64,000 bases of DNA from Lacibacter sp. H375 (GCF_037892425.1 NZ_JBBKTT010000001.1:3348001-3412000), one strand, 5' to 3'. Positions 17,501 through 27,326 are shown, counted from the first letter of the stretch. Translations and numbers: made by a program. The notes: a model not told the origin generated them from the sequence alone.

Positions 17501-18307
17501 ATGAAACTCGATCTTTATCAAATAGATAGTTTTACTGATAAAATATTCGGAGGCAATCCGGCATGCGTTGTGCCGCTTGAAAGCTGGTTACCTGATGATT
17601 TGCTCTTTAAGATCGCAAAAGAAAATGCAGTTGCTGAAACGGCTTTTTTTATTCCGCTTACTGATTCGAACTCAGAAGTAGCAAGCTTCGATCTCCGATG
17701 GTTCACACCTGAAATTGAAATGGATCTATGTGGCCATGCAACGCTTGCAACAGCACATGTGTTGAAAAGATTTCTTAGCCACACTGAAAACAGTATAAGC
17801 TTTCAGTCTAAAAGCGGCATACTTGAAGTGTCTGTTGCAAACGACATGTACACCTTAAACTTTCCATCAAGAATGCCGGTTGAAGCTGAGTTGCCGGGAA
17901 TAATCAAAACTTCGCTGAGTATACAACCAAAGGAAGTTTTTAAGTCGAGAGATTATGTATTGGTATATGCAAGTGAAGAGGAGATAACTGGTATTCAAAT
18001 CAACAGGCAGATTCTTGATCAGATCAATCTTGATCCGGGTGGAGTTGTGATTACTGCACCCGGAAATGATTGTGATTTTGTATCAAGATATTTTACACCG
18101 CAGGCATCTATATTTGAAGACCCGGTAACAGGCTCATCTCATTGTTCATTAATTCCTTTCTGGAGCAAGCGGCTCAATAGAAAACAGATGACTGCATTGC
18201 AACTTTCTGACAGGGTTGGAAAATTATATTGTGAAGATAAAGACGAGCGGGTACTGATCGCCGGTAATGCAAGGACCTATTCAGTTGGTACTATTTGGAT
18301 TGATTAG
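17501..18307 (+). CDS. PhzF-family isomerase/epimerase
   Basis: The 268-residue protein is a PhzF-family member. The two-domain diaminopimelate-epimerase-like fold begins LYQIDSFTDKIFGGNPACVV. The likely catalytic acid is Glu46 in NAVAETAFF, equivalent to the PhzF active-site Glu. WFTPEIEMDLCGHATLATAHV and the later EDPVTGSSHCSLIPFW motif are family hallmarks. True phenazine genes are absent around it, so it is probably one of the many PhzF-like proteins of unknown substrate. It is a single plus-strand gene between convergent and divergent neighbours. Confidence 0.92.
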   Translation: MKLDLYQIDSFTDKIFGGNPACVVPLESWLPDDLLFKIAKENAVAETAFFIPLTDSNSEVASFDLRWFTPEIEMDLCGHATLATAHVLKRFLSHTENSISFQSKSGILEVSVANDMYTLNFPSRMPVEAELPGIIKTSLSIQPKEVFKSRDYVLVYASEEEITGIQINRQILDQINLDPGGVVITAPGNDCDFVSRYFTPQASIFEDPVTGSSHCSLIPFWSKRLNRKQMTALQLSDRVGKLYCEDKDERVLIAGNARTYSVGTIWID

Positions 18308-18315
18308 TCTTTCTA

Positions 18316-19221
18316 CTATTGACTGAGATTTTTTTGCAGGAACAGATCTATTTTCTCTGCGATTTCTTTCGAATATTCTTCCAGTGCAAAATGCCCTGTA
18401 TTATAGAAATTAAATTCAATGTTTTTCAGATCACGTGCATAAGCCAATGCGCCTTCTTTTGTAAAGAAAATATCTTTTTCACCCCACACTACTAAAGCAG
18501 GAGGTTGGTATTCTCTGAACATTTTATGAAACAATGGATAATCTCTTACGTTATTGCGGTAATCGTAAAACAACTGGTATTGGATTTCTTTCACGCCCCG
18601 CCTGTCGAGCAGGTATTGATCGAGCGTGTATGTATCAGGTGAGATATTTGATGGCTCACTAACTCCGGCGGTGTACTGCAATTTTGTTCCTTCGAGTTTC
18701 ATAAAGTCATAAACAGCTTTTTTCTTTTGCGGATGATCAGGGTCATTCCAGATCGCTTTTAACGGAGCCCATGTATCGGCCAAGCCTTCTTCATACGCAT
18801 TTCCGTTTTGTATAATAAGACATTGCAGTAATTCTGGACGTTTTGTAACTAAGCGAAGTCCAACCGGGGCGCCGTAATCCTGTATGTACATCGAGAGTTT
18901 CCTGATGCCAAGTGTATCAACAAATGATTCAATAACTGAAGCGATTTGTTCAAAACTATAGTTGAACTTTTTTGCATCGGGCACACTGCTGTGACCAAAC
19001 CCCGGATAGTCAGGTGCGATCAACCTGTATTTTTTATTCAATAAAGGAAGCAGGTCACGGAACATGAATGAAGAAGACGGGAAGCCATGCATCAACAAGA
19101 TAACCGGCGCATCTGCAGGGCCCGACTCCCGGTAGAAGAGATCAATGCCGTTCAGGTGAATTGTTTTATGATAAATGTTCACGGTTGTGCATCTTGTTGA
19201 AGGTTTTTTTATTTCTTTCAT
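18316..19221 (-). CDS. Alpha/beta hydrolase, haloalkane dehalogenase/epoxide hydrolase type; possible frameshifted lipoprotein start
   Basis: From the in-frame ATG at 19221 the protein has 301 residues. Motifs are HGFPSSSF (45-52), the nucleophile Asp115 in YIQDYGAPVG and a late His in NTGHFALEEY, the Asp-type nucleophile of dehalogenases and epoxide hydrolases. The open frame extends upstream and reads ILTIVSSCSMKEIKK, a good lipobox, but has no start there that clears the DoxX gene. Another frame starts with ATG at 19283 (MKTQTGIAVAF), 13 bp after the DoxX stop, and would join the lipobox after a one-base shift. The gene may therefore be a frameshifted lipoprotein, or the shift may be a sequence error. 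It is downstream of DoxX in a minus-strand set. Confidence 0.8.
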   Translation of the reverse strand: MKEIKKPSTRCTTVNIYHKTIHLNGIDLFYRESGPADAPVILLMHGFPSSSFMFRDLLPLLNKKYRLIAPDYPGFGHSSVPDAKKFNYSFEQIASVIESFVDTLGIRKLSMYIQDYGAPVGLRLVTKRPELLQCLIIQNGNAYEEGLADTWAPLKAIWNDPDHPQKKKAVYDFMKLEGTKLQYTAGVSEPSNISPDTYTLDQYLLDRRGVKEIQYQLFYDYRNNVRDYPLFHKMFREYQPPALVVWGEKDIFFTKEGALAYARDLKNIEFNFYNTGHFALEEYSKEIAEKIDLFLQKNLSQ

Positions 19222-19295
19222 TGAGCAGGATGAAACTATTGTAAGGATGCAAATGCAACTGCTATCCCGGTTTGTGTTTTCATTGGTTGAAATAA

Positions 19296-19739
19296 TTATT
19301 TCGATGTTTTGATGATGCGTTCCAATGCATACTGTCCGCCACCGATCATGAGTAATGCCAATGCCATTCCAATCCACAACAGGAAGTATTCGTAACCTTC
19401 GCCTTTTTGATTGCCAAACCAGTTGCTGAAAAACCCATATTGAACATGAGACGTAAATGCAATACCAGCTGCAAGAAGTACATAAGCTGCCGCAATGACT
19501 CTTGTGCCAAGCCCTGCAATTAAGGCAATTGCACCAATCGATTCAAGTAGAATGACAAGAAACCCGATGAGCCATGGTAACCCAACTGTTCCTGAGAAAT
19601 ATTGCATAGTGCCGGTAAAGCCATAGCCGCCGAACCAGCCAAATAATTTTTGTGCACCATGAGGAAATACCACAAGCCCTAACAAAATTCTTAATGTTAT
19701 TGCTGCAAGTGAAAGCGGTTGAAATGATGAGTTTTTCAT
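19296..19739 (-). CDS. DoxX-family membrane protein
   Basis: The start at 19739 (MKNSSFQPLSLAAITLRI) is chosen because the longer frame runs into the neighbouring gene and lacks family character. The resulting 147-residue protein has four membrane helices with the DoxX signature GLVVFPHGAQKLFGWFGGYGF, then LPWLIGFLVILLESIGAIALI and FLLWIGMALALLMIGG. DoxX/DoxD-type proteins are linked to thiosulfate:quinone chemistry and to oxidative stress resistance, but most members are uncharacterised. It is 14 bp downstream of the SnoaL-like gene and immediately upstream of the alpha/beta hydrolase gene. Confidence 0.9.
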   Translation of the reverse strand: MKNSSFQPLSLAAITLRILLGLVVFPHGAQKLFGWFGGYGFTGTMQYFSGTVGLPWLIGFLVILLESIGAIALIAGLGTRVIAAAYVLLAAGIAFTSHVQYGFFSNWFGNQKGEGYEYFLLWIGMALALLMIGGGQYALERIIKTSK

Positions 19740-19753
19740 TTGTGTATGATCGT

Positions 19754-20107
19754 TTAATTGCCGTAAAAAAATTGTTCTTTGATGATTTTGCCATCTTTCC
19801 ATTCCTGCACAGAAACCTGTGTATAATTGCGCACACCCCAATCTTTGTGCGTATAATCATAATGCCATTGTACCATCGATGTGTTATCGCCTGTAATTAT
19901 TTTAAGCGGTGTGGCAGATCGGAATTCAGTGATTGCTGCAAAGAATGCTTCTTCACGAAGCCTGTTAGCTTCTTTTCCGGTTGTGGGTGTTGTTTCATTT
20001 TCCTGCATCACCACATCGTCATGATAGTAGTGATCAAAAGCTTCCAATGCTTTACCATTTAACACCAATTCATTGAGGTGTTGAATTTTTTCGAGAATAA
20101 TTGACAT
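19754..20107 (-). CDS. SnoaL-like (NTF2-fold) protein
   Basis: The 117-residue protein has the NTF2/SnoaL layout: N-terminal helices (LEKIQHLNELVLNGKALEAFDHYYHDDVVMQEN) followed by a curved beta sheet (MVQWHYDYTH, YTQVSVQEWKDGKIIKEQFFYG). The fold serves as polyketide cyclase, steroid isomerase or ligand-binding protein; the sequence does not say which. It is the first gene of a three-gene minus-strand set with DoxX and an alpha/beta hydrolase, and lies 82 bp from the Crp/Fnr regulator gene. Confidence 0.82.
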   Translation of the reverse strand: MSIILEKIQHLNELVLNGKALEAFDHYYHDDVVMQENETTPTTGKEANRLREEAFFAAITEFRSATPLKIITGDNTSMVQWHYDYTHKDWGVRNYTQVSVQEWKDGKIIKEQFFYGN

Positions 20108-20189
20108 ATACTTTGTGTTTTAGAACCACAAAGATCTTACAACAGGAAGGCGAAAAAAATAAACCAGGTTAATAAATCACAGGCAGTAA

Positions 20190-20774
20190 TTATTTTTCTT
20201 TCAGTAACTGTCTGCGGACTTTACTGAGAAATTCTTTGGTAATTCCAAGATAGGAAGCTACCATGTATTGCGGCACACGGTGTTCAATGGAGGCATATTG
20301 TTCCCTGAATTTCAGGTAACGCTTTTTAGCTGGCTCACTGTAATTTACTACAATTCTGTTTTGCGATGCAACAAATGCCTGTTGAATGATGAGTCTGAAA
20401 AAACGTTCAAGCTTAGGCACCTGTTTGTAGAGCTCTTGTAGGTCGTCATAATGGATCTGAGCCAATTCTGTTTTTTCCACACACTGAACATTCAGCTTTG
20501 CGGGTTCTCTTGAGATAAAACTACCCAGGTCGGCCGTCCACCAGTTTTCGATGGCAAGCATCACAATGATTTCCTGTGCATCCTGGTCAATGAAATAAGT
20601 TTTTACACAGCCGGATAAAACAAAACTTTCAAAGTTGCAAACATCACCATTCTTTACAATGAAATCGGATTTCCCGAATTTTCGTACGGTAACTTTTGAG
20701 AGCAAAAGAGATTCCTCCTCTTTTGTAAGTGTGACATATCTATTAATGTAGTCAAGTAGTGGTTGCAATTTCAT
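20190..20774 (-). CDS. Crp/Fnr-family transcription regulator
   Basis: The 194-residue protein has an N-terminal cyclic-nucleotide-binding-type barrel (FGKSDFIVKNGDVCNFESFVLSGCVKTYF) and a C-terminal winged helix (QYMVASYLGITKEFLSKVRRQL). It lacks the Fnr cysteine cluster. Proteins of this Bacteroidota type commonly regulate neighbouring genes. It lies upstream of the SnoaL/DoxX/hydrolase set on the same strand and is divergent from the lipoprotein hydrolase gene at 20929. Its effector is unknown. Confidence 0.88.
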   Translation of the reverse strand: MKLQPLLDYINRYVTLTKEEESLLLSKVTVRKFGKSDFIVKNGDVCNFESFVLSGCVKTYFIDQDAQEIIVMLAIENWWTADLGSFISREPAKLNVQCVEKTELAQIHYDDLQELYKQVPKLERFFRLIIQQAFVASQNRIVVNYSEPAKKRYLKFREQYASIEHRVPQYMVASYLGITKEFLSKVRRQLLKEK

Positions 20775-20928
20775 GCATTACTTTTTTTAATATGAAGCTA
20801 CATGGTTTTAATGATATCCTTGCTTCTTCCATATTTATTGGCAATACTGTTTCTGCTGCTCCCGGTCTCATATACGACAATCTATTTCTTCAATCTTTCT
20901 CAATTTCATAAACAAAAAATAACGTTTA

Positions 20929-21909
20929 ATGAAAAGTGCTGCTGTTATTATTTTATTGTTCATTGTCTCATCCTGCACAAAGGGAAAATTTATACAGCAG
21001 GAAGGAAATCTTGTGCCGAATACGGTTGAGCAGGATCCTACGCTACCGGCTCTTGCTGTAAATGGTACAGTTTTTCATGCAGAAACATTTGGCAATCCTC
21101 AAAACAGCATGTTGGTTATTTTGCATGGAGGGCCGGGAAGCGATTATCGTTACCTGTTAAACTGTAAGGAGTTTGCAAGTAAAGGCTACTTTGTAATTTT
21201 TTTCGATCAGCGTGGATCGGGGTTGTCTAAACGTCATAATAAAGAAGATTTTTCCATACAACTCATGATCGATGATCTGAATGCTGTAATTCTTCACTAT
21301 CGAAAATCTCCAACACAAAAACTTTTTTTACTCGGGCATTCCTGGGGAGCTATCCTGGCAACGGCGTATATCAATCAAATTCCTTCTAAAGTAAATGGTG
21401 CAATTTTTTGTGAGCCAGGTGGATTTAAATGGACCGATATTGAAGCGTATGTTAAAAGAGCAAGAGATATACGATTTACAAGCGAGGTTTTAAACGATGC
21501 ATTTTATCTCGATCAGTTTATTACAGGGAAAAAAGATCAACATGCAATTCTGGATTATAAACTCGGATTGTTGGCTGCAGCTGAAAGTTCTGTAGATAAT
21601 CCTACTGGCAACGAGGCTTTATTGCCATTTTGGAGAGCCGGTGCAGTTGTGAATAAAGCATTATTTGAACTTGGTGAGAAGCAACAGCCAGACTGGACGG
21701 GTAATTTGCAAATGTTTACTCCACCGATATTGTTTGTATATAGCGAACGGAACAAAGCCTACGGCTTAGATCATGCAAGGTATGTATCATCGGCATATCA
21801 GCAAGTTCAATTGCAACGGATAGACAATGCCGGACATGATTTTTTAAGTTTCCCATCGGGATGGATACAATTTTTTCCAGTGGCTTTCCAGTATTTAAAT
21901 TCTTTGTGA
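20929..21909 (+). CDS. Alpha/beta hydrolase lipoprotein, proline iminopeptidase-like
   Basis: The 326-residue protein has a lipoprotein signal (MKSAAVIILLFIVSSC, Cys16). The hydrolase domain shows the oxyanion motif HGGPGSDYRY (66-75), DQRGSGLS (93-100), the nucleophile Ser138 in GHSWG, and a His in DNAGHDFLSF near the end. HGGPG and DQRGxGxS are typical of S33 proline iminopeptidases and related esterases. Lipid anchoring places it in the periplasm or on the outer membrane. The next gene starts 1 bp after its stop, so they are translationally coupled. Confidence 0.87.
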   Translation: MKSAAVIILLFIVSSCTKGKFIQQEGNLVPNTVEQDPTLPALAVNGTVFHAETFGNPQNSMLVILHGGPGSDYRYLLNCKEFASKGYFVIFFDQRGSGLSKRHNKEDFSIQLMIDDLNAVILHYRKSPTQKLFLLGHSWGAILATAYINQIPSKVNGAIFCEPGGFKWTDIEAYVKRARDIRFTSEVLNDAFYLDQFITGKKDQHAILDYKLGLLAAAESSVDNPTGNEALLPFWRAGAVVNKALFELGEKQQPDWTGNLQMFTPPILFVYSERNKAYGLDHARYVSSAYQQVQLQRIDNAGHDFLSFPSGWIQFFPVAFQYLNSL

Positions 21910-21910
21910 A

Positions 21911-22591
21911 ATGAAAAGCATCGTTTTTGTTGCGGTTTTATTCAGCAGTTTTGCTGTAAAAGCTCAAACTGTAAATTGGGCTTCAGATCATCAGAACGCA
22001 AGGCATCTTGCTTCGGGGCAGTTGGCGATTGATAATGCGTTAACCTATTCAATTCAATATGGCTATCGTCTCAAATCCAAACGGCAAACAATTATCAATT
22101 TTGAGTATGTTGCTCCTTTCGGTAAAACAATTGCTGATGATTTTAATATTAAGACCGGTGCACACTTTATGTGGGTGAAAAAAGGGGACTTCTATTTTGC
22201 TACTGAATTCCGGACAGTACTTCGACGATTTGAAAACGACTATACCCGTTTAGTAAATATTGGTGCAGATGTTTCAACCACAATCGGCTATTACAGAAAG
22301 CACTGTTTTGTTGCAGCAGAATTGGGTTTTGATAAAGCAATACTCACACATTTCAAACATTCAACAGAGTACAAGGAAGTTTTTCCTGAAGTGAAGGACG
22401 GCTGGTATGAACCATCAACTGCAGGTATTTTATATTCCGGGATTCGTCTTGGCTATTCAGCCCGTAACACTACCGTTTACCTGAAGGCAGGTAGAAAAAT
22501 TGAGCAGCATTTTCAAACGCAACCGTTGTTACCGTTCTATACCCAGATTGGTTTTGTAATACAGTTTAAAAAAAACGGCAGCAAAAAATAA
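21911..22591 (+). CDS. Predicted secreted/outer-membrane protein of unknown function
   Basis: A 226-residue protein with a signal peptide (MKSIVFVAVLFSSFAVKAQ) followed by alternating strands with aromatic ends. Examples are TYSIQYGYRL, IINFEYVAPFG, FYFATEFRTVLRRF, TTIGYYRKHCFVAAELGF and YSGIRLGYSARNTTVYLKAG. It ends in FYTQIGFVIQFKKN. This is the look of an outer-membrane beta barrel. I do not recognise a family. It follows the lipoprotein hydrolase gene with almost no gap and ends 35 bp before the convergent debranching-enzyme gene. Confidence 0.65.
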   Translation: MKSIVFVAVLFSSFAVKAQTVNWASDHQNARHLASGQLAIDNALTYSIQYGYRLKSKRQTIINFEYVAPFGKTIADDFNIKTGAHFMWVKKGDFYFATEFRTVLRRFENDYTRLVNIGADVSTTIGYYRKHCFVAAELGFDKAILTHFKHSTEYKEVFPEVKDGWYEPSTAGILYSGIRLGYSARNTTVYLKAGRKIEQHFQTQPLLPFYTQIGFVIQFKKNGSKK

Positions 22592-22626
22592 TATTGATGT
22601 AAGGATAAATGAAAGCTGTGCGAGGA

Positions 22627-24588
22627 TCAGTTGTGCATCTCTTTAACAATGCGTAGCCACTCTGCCACGCCCCATGCCTGTGCCACACAACCTCTTGGCG
22701 TATGCGGAGCATCTGCATCAAATATTTCGGAAACAGAACCAATACATCCTTCATTGAGATGATAAGCAAATGAGTCGATGATCTTTTTAATTTGTTTTTT
22801 TGAATTGGTGATTCCTGTTTTTTTGATTGCATCAGCATAAGGCCCCAGCAACCAGCTCCACACAGTGCCTTGGTGATAAGAACCGTCACGTTTTAATGGT
22901 AAACCTCCATATACTCCAACATAGCGTTCATCTCCCTGAGGTAAACTTCGTAAACCAACAGGCGTGTATAATTCACTTGTAACAATATCTAATACAGCTT
23001 TTGCTTTCTCTCCTTCAAGTAAAGAGAATGGCAGACTGATAGCAAATAATTGATTGGGACGAAGCGATGGGTCAGGATTTCCGTCTTCATCGATCACATC
23101 ATATAAATAGCCTGCTTGTTTGTTCCAAAAGGTTGCTTCAAAACTCTGTTTTGCTTTTTCAGCACTTAGTTCCACTGATGCTGCATCTTCTTCTTGCTTG
23201 TTCTTTCTCAACAGATCAGCAAAAATGCGAAGTGCATTATACCACAAGGCCTGTACTTCAACCGGCTTACCCATACGTGGTGTGACAACCCAGCCGCCAA
23301 TACGTGCATCCATCCAGGTTAGTTGCTGTCCTTTTTCACCGGCGTACAATAAACCATCCTCTGTTACATGAATATTGTAACGTGTTCCTTTAAAATGCCA
23401 ATCAATAATTTCTTTTAGTACCGGCAACAGTTCTGATAAGACAAACTCTTCATCAGCAGTTGCTGCCAGGTATTTATGTATTGCAATAAAATACCAAAGA
23501 GTACCATCTACATTATTATACTCAGGTGGTTCATTATTATCCTGGAAGCGATTAGGCAGCATGCCCATACTTACTGATTGTGCAAAGGCTGATAATATTT
23601 TCTTTGCATCATTATACCTGCCTGTACTCAGGCAAAGCCCGGGTAATGCGATCATTGTATCTCTTCCCCAATCGGTAAACCAGTGGTAGCCGGCAATAAT
23701 TGTTTTAAGATCATCACCACGTTTTACAATGAATTGATCGGCTGCCAAGAGTAATTGTTTTGTTACATCATCTGTGTTATTATCCAGTAAAGAAAGTTTG
23801 CGTTTTTCTTCTTCCTGGAATAGCATCCCCGCATCTTTATCTGAAGGATCAACAGTTGAAATAATAACACCCAGAAAATCTCCTTTCTGAAGTTGAACAG
23901 AGAAAACACCATGACTCAGCAGGTCTTCCTCAAAATTTAATCCACGGTATTGCTCAACACTGTATTGAGAACGAGTGAACCATTCAGGTGCATGCTGATA
24001 AGTTGCTGCGGGAATTTTAATGAACAGATCGGTTTCGCTATCAGGTATTGTGTGAAAAACATCATTTGCAAATTCAGCATTCCATTGTAATTGCGGACCT
24101 TCATGTTGTAAGGAATGATATCCTCTTGCTGCAACAAATGGTCTTAATTCGAGTGTGAAAGGCTCTGTTGCTTCTTCAACTTTGTAGAGAACAAGCGTTG
24201 TGTTTTCATTCTGCACCATTGCAATCGTTTTGCTTAAGTGCACATGGTCTGAACGATAGTTCCATTGCGGGAACAACTCTTTACTGAATAGCTGTAGATA
24301 GTTATTCCCGTTGGGGTGTATCGTATTGTTGGGATAAAGATTTGTACCAAGCTCATAACGCACCGGCCCAACAGATGAATTCGTAACAATCGTTTCATCA
24401 AGTTTTGAAAGCAGGTTCATCCGTTCTGCAGGTGGTTTGGTGGCAGCAACCAGCAAACCATGATACCTGCGTGTGTTGCAGCCAATGATCGATGAAGATG
24501 ACCATCCACCTAAACCATTTGTTTCGATCCATTCATGACGGATGGCTTCGGGAAAATCAGCCAGTATTGTTTTGTCTTTTTGTAACAT
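22627..24588 (-). CDS. Amylo-alpha-1,6-glucosidase (glycogen debranching, GH133-like)
   Basis: The 653-residue protein has the two parts of bacterial/archaeal glycogen debranching enzymes. The N-terminal domain shows TNGLGGWSSSSIIGCNTRRYHGLL. The (alpha/alpha)6 C-terminal domain shows GYHWFTDWGRDTMIALPGL and DGSYHQGTVWSWLLGPYADA. It removes alpha-1,6-linked glucose at branch points of glycogen-like glucans. There is no signal peptide, so it is cytoplasmic. It is the last gene of a four-gene minus-strand unit with a GH63-like glucosidase, an SDR and a GH57 enzyme; the gap to the GH63-like gene is 20 bp. Confidence 0.92.
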   Translation of the reverse strand: MLQKDKTILADFPEAIRHEWIETNGLGGWSSSSIIGCNTRRYHGLLVAATKPPAERMNLLSKLDETIVTNSSVGPVRYELGTNLYPNNTIHPNGNNYLQLFSKELFPQWNYRSDHVHLSKTIAMVQNENTTLVLYKVEEATEPFTLELRPFVAARGYHSLQHEGPQLQWNAEFANDVFHTIPDSETDLFIKIPAATYQHAPEWFTRSQYSVEQYRGLNFEEDLLSHGVFSVQLQKGDFLGVIISTVDPSDKDAGMLFQEEEKRKLSLLDNNTDDVTKQLLLAADQFIVKRGDDLKTIIAGYHWFTDWGRDTMIALPGLCLSTGRYNDAKKILSAFAQSVSMGMLPNRFQDNNEPPEYNNVDGTLWYFIAIHKYLAATADEEFVLSELLPVLKEIIDWHFKGTRYNIHVTEDGLLYAGEKGQQLTWMDARIGGWVVTPRMGKPVEVQALWYNALRIFADLLRKNKQEEDAASVELSAEKAKQSFEATFWNKQAGYLYDVIDEDGNPDPSLRPNQLFAISLPFSLLEGEKAKAVLDIVTSELYTPVGLRSLPQGDERYVGVYGGLPLKRDGSYHQGTVWSWLLGPYADAIKKTGITNSKKQIKKIIDSFAYHLNEGCIGSVSEIFDADAPHTPRGCVAQAWGVAEWLRIVKEMHN

Positions 24589-24608
24589 GATGATGATATT
24601 TCAATCGC

Positions 24609-27263
24609 TTAGTCAGCAACTTTTAATGTACCGTTCTGTTGTTTCGCAGTTGCATCGGTTTTGTTGATGCGTTGAATCAGTTCTGCTACAACACCGGTCC
24701 ATCCCGTTTGGTGCGATGCGCCAACACCTCTTGCCGTATCGCCATGGAAATATTCGTAGAACAAGATAAGATCTTTAAAATGCGGATCATCTCTGTAGAT
24801 AGTATACTGATCATTTGCAGGACGATGTCCATCTTCGCCCATTTCAAAAATGGAAACAAGACGTTTTGAAATTTCTTCTGATACTTCACTCAACATCATC
24901 TTATTCCCTGAACCTGTAGGAAATTCAACTTTGCAGTCAGATCCGTAGTAGTCACAATACTGCTCCAATGCTTTGACCAATAAATAGTTCATCGGCATCC
25001 ACACAGGTCCACGCCAATTACTATTGCCGCCAAACAAGGAAGAAGTGCCTTCAGCAGGTTGATAATCGAGCCCAAACTCTTCTCCATTGATATTTACAGA
25101 GTAACCATGTTCATGAATTTTTGAAATAGAACGAATGCCGCCTTTACTCAAAAATTCTTTTTCATCAAGTAATGCCTTTAGCAAACGTTGTAAACGATCT
25201 TTTGGCACAAGCGATAACAAAATATCATCGTGTTGTTTCAGGTTTTCAATAACAAGGTATTGACCATTGTCTTTGCGGTATTTCTGAAACCATTTTAAAC
25301 GTCGGTAGAAATCAGGTACTTTTTCAAGCTGTTCCTTTTTTAATACCAAAACGGCAAACATTGTAGAGAGCCCAACAAGGCTTCTTACTTTCAATGGAAT
25401 ATATCTTCCATCAGGCATTGCCAAAACATCATAAAAGAATCCTTCTTCTTCATCCCAGCTTCCGGTCCAGTTTTCACCAATACGATTTAAACTTTCAGCG
25501 ATGTAAACAAAGTGTTCAAAAAACTTCGTGGTTACATCTTCATAGTTCTTGTTGTATTGTGCAATTTCCAAAGCCATCTCCAGCATATTTAAACTGTACA
25601 TCGCCATCCAGCTTGTGCCATCGGCTTGCTCCAATACACCACCACCGGGAATCATATTACTGCGATCAAACACGCCAATATTATCAAGGCCAAGAAACCC
25701 GCCTTCAAATACATTGTTGCCTTTGTGATCTTTCCTGTTTACCCACCACGTGAAGTTGATCAATAGTTTTTGAAATACCCGTTCCAGAAAATCAATATCG
25801 CCTTTGCCGGTTTTTTCTTTTTCCATTTTGTACACCTGCAAACAACTCCATGCATGCACAGGTGGATTCACATCGCCAAAACTCCATTCATACGCAGGTA
25901 ACTGACCGTTGGGATGCATATACCATTCACGTAAAAACAAAATGAGTTGTTCTTTTGCAAACTGCGCATCAACCATTGAAAGCGGCACACAATGAAATGC
26001 AAGATCCCATGCCGCATACCAGGGATATTCCCATTTATCGGGCATAGAAATAATATCTTCATTGTTGAGCGAGTGCCAGTGATGATTACGACCATTCTTT
26101 CTTGATTCCGGTGGAGCTATCTGCCCTTTGTCGCCATTGAGCCAACGTGGAATATCAATATTGAAGTATTGCTTACTCCATAACATACCGGCAAATGCGT
26201 GTCGTTGAATATTTTTTTGCTCCTTGTTTTCCTTTACAAGAATTGTTTCATAAAATTCATCAGCTTCTGCAATGCGGTTGTTAAATACTTCTTCAGCCTT
26301 ATCTGCTGATAATGGTTCAACAGGTAATTCTCTACCCAGGCGCAGGTAAATGGTAGTTGATTCTTTTGCTGCAAGATTTACTTCATACATGGGCGCAAGT
26401 TTTGTTCCCTGTTTTTTGTCTTGCAGCAAATCATATTGTTGATCAATAACAGCGGTATGAAATGCATCTTTCACAAAAGGACTTGCATTTGGTTGATCGT
26501 ATAGCCGCTGTGTATTTGTTTCATTCTCTGTAAAAAGGGTACGAAGAGGTTTGTCATAGGAAAAATAATAGGTGCCCAATTCAGGATGCTGTAATTGTAC
26601 ACTGAAATCATTCAACTGTGTGATAGATGGTTTTTCATTTAATAAGCCAAAGCTCCAGAGGTTACGAAACCATAGGGTAGGGAGTAGTGCAAGAAATGCA
26701 GTTTCATCGGCACGGTTATGAATGCTGATACGGATATAGATGTCTTCTGCATTCTGCTTGGCATATTCTGTTACAACATCAAAATATTTTCCTTCGTTGA
26801 ATAAACCCGTATCAAGTAGTTCATATTCTTTTTCAAACCTGTTACGGTTGCGGTTTGCATTAACAAGATCAGCATAAGGATATTCTGCCTGTGGATACTT
26901 ATACAAATGCTTCATGTAAGAATGCGTCGGCGTACTATCAAGATAATAATACAACTCCTTAACATCTTCACCATGATTGCCTTCGTTGCCGGTTAAACCA
27001 AATAACCGTTCTTTCAGGATAGGGTCTTTGCCATTCCATAATGCAACTGCAAAACAAATCCGCTGCATCTCATCACTGATGCCTGCAATACCATCTTCCC
27101 CCCAACGATAAACACGACTGCGGGCATGATCATGCGGAAAATAATCCCATGCATTGCCATGTTCGCTATAGTCTTCACGCACTGTTCCCCACTGCCGTTC
27201 GCTGAGGAATGGACCCCATTTTTTCCAGCTCTTATCTGTCAATCGTTTTTGTTCTGCGTTCAT
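24609..27263 (-). CDS. GH63-like (MGH1-like) glucosidase
   Basis: The 884-residue protein begins with a conserved family start (RLTDKSWKKWGPFLSERQWGTVREDYS). It then carries an N-terminal beta domain and a large (alpha/alpha)6 domain, with PWYAAWDLAFHCVPL near residue 410 and GNSNWRGPVWMPMNYLLVKAL near residue 760. These are features of the GH63/mannosylglycerate-hydrolase-like clan. Members act on alpha-linked glucosides; whether this one uses glycogen, trehalose-like or glycerate glucosides cannot be told. There is no signal peptide. It is flanked by the debranching enzyme gene (20 bp) and the SDR gene (63 bp). Confidence 0.85.
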   Translation of the reverse strand: MNAEQKRLTDKSWKKWGPFLSERQWGTVREDYSEHGNAWDYFPHDHARSRVYRWGEDGIAGISDEMQRICFAVALWNGKDPILKERLFGLTGNEGNHGEDVKELYYYLDSTPTHSYMKHLYKYPQAEYPYADLVNANRNRNRFEKEYELLDTGLFNEGKYFDVVTEYAKQNAEDIYIRISIHNRADETAFLALLPTLWFRNLWSFGLLNEKPSITQLNDFSVQLQHPELGTYYFSYDKPLRTLFTENETNTQRLYDQPNASPFVKDAFHTAVIDQQYDLLQDKKQGTKLAPMYEVNLAAKESTTIYLRLGRELPVEPLSADKAEEVFNNRIAEADEFYETILVKENKEQKNIQRHAFAGMLWSKQYFNIDIPRWLNGDKGQIAPPESRKNGRNHHWHSLNNEDIISMPDKWEYPWYAAWDLAFHCVPLSMVDAQFAKEQLILFLREWYMHPNGQLPAYEWSFGDVNPPVHAWSCLQVYKMEKEKTGKGDIDFLERVFQKLLINFTWWVNRKDHKGNNVFEGGFLGLDNIGVFDRSNMIPGGGVLEQADGTSWMAMYSLNMLEMALEIAQYNKNYEDVTTKFFEHFVYIAESLNRIGENWTGSWDEEEGFFYDVLAMPDGRYIPLKVRSLVGLSTMFAVLVLKKEQLEKVPDFYRRLKWFQKYRKDNGQYLVIENLKQHDDILLSLVPKDRLQRLLKALLDEKEFLSKGGIRSISKIHEHGYSVNINGEEFGLDYQPAEGTSSLFGGNSNWRGPVWMPMNYLLVKALEQYCDYYGSDCKVEFPTGSGNKMMLSEVSEEISKRLVSIFEMGEDGHRPANDQYTIYRDDPHFKDLILFYEYFHGDTARGVGASHQTGWTGVVAELIQRINKTDATAKQQNGTLKVAD

Positions 27264-27326
27264 GCTGTTTTATTTTGATGTCGGTTTTCGTTTTTTGAAT
27301 TTCTTCTGTATTTACATTTTTTCTAC

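Noticed and set aside
25394-25753. 119-codon plus-strand frame within the GH63-like gene
   Set aside because: It is antisense to the conserved catalytic domain and is compositionally odd (Ser/His/Cys-rich).
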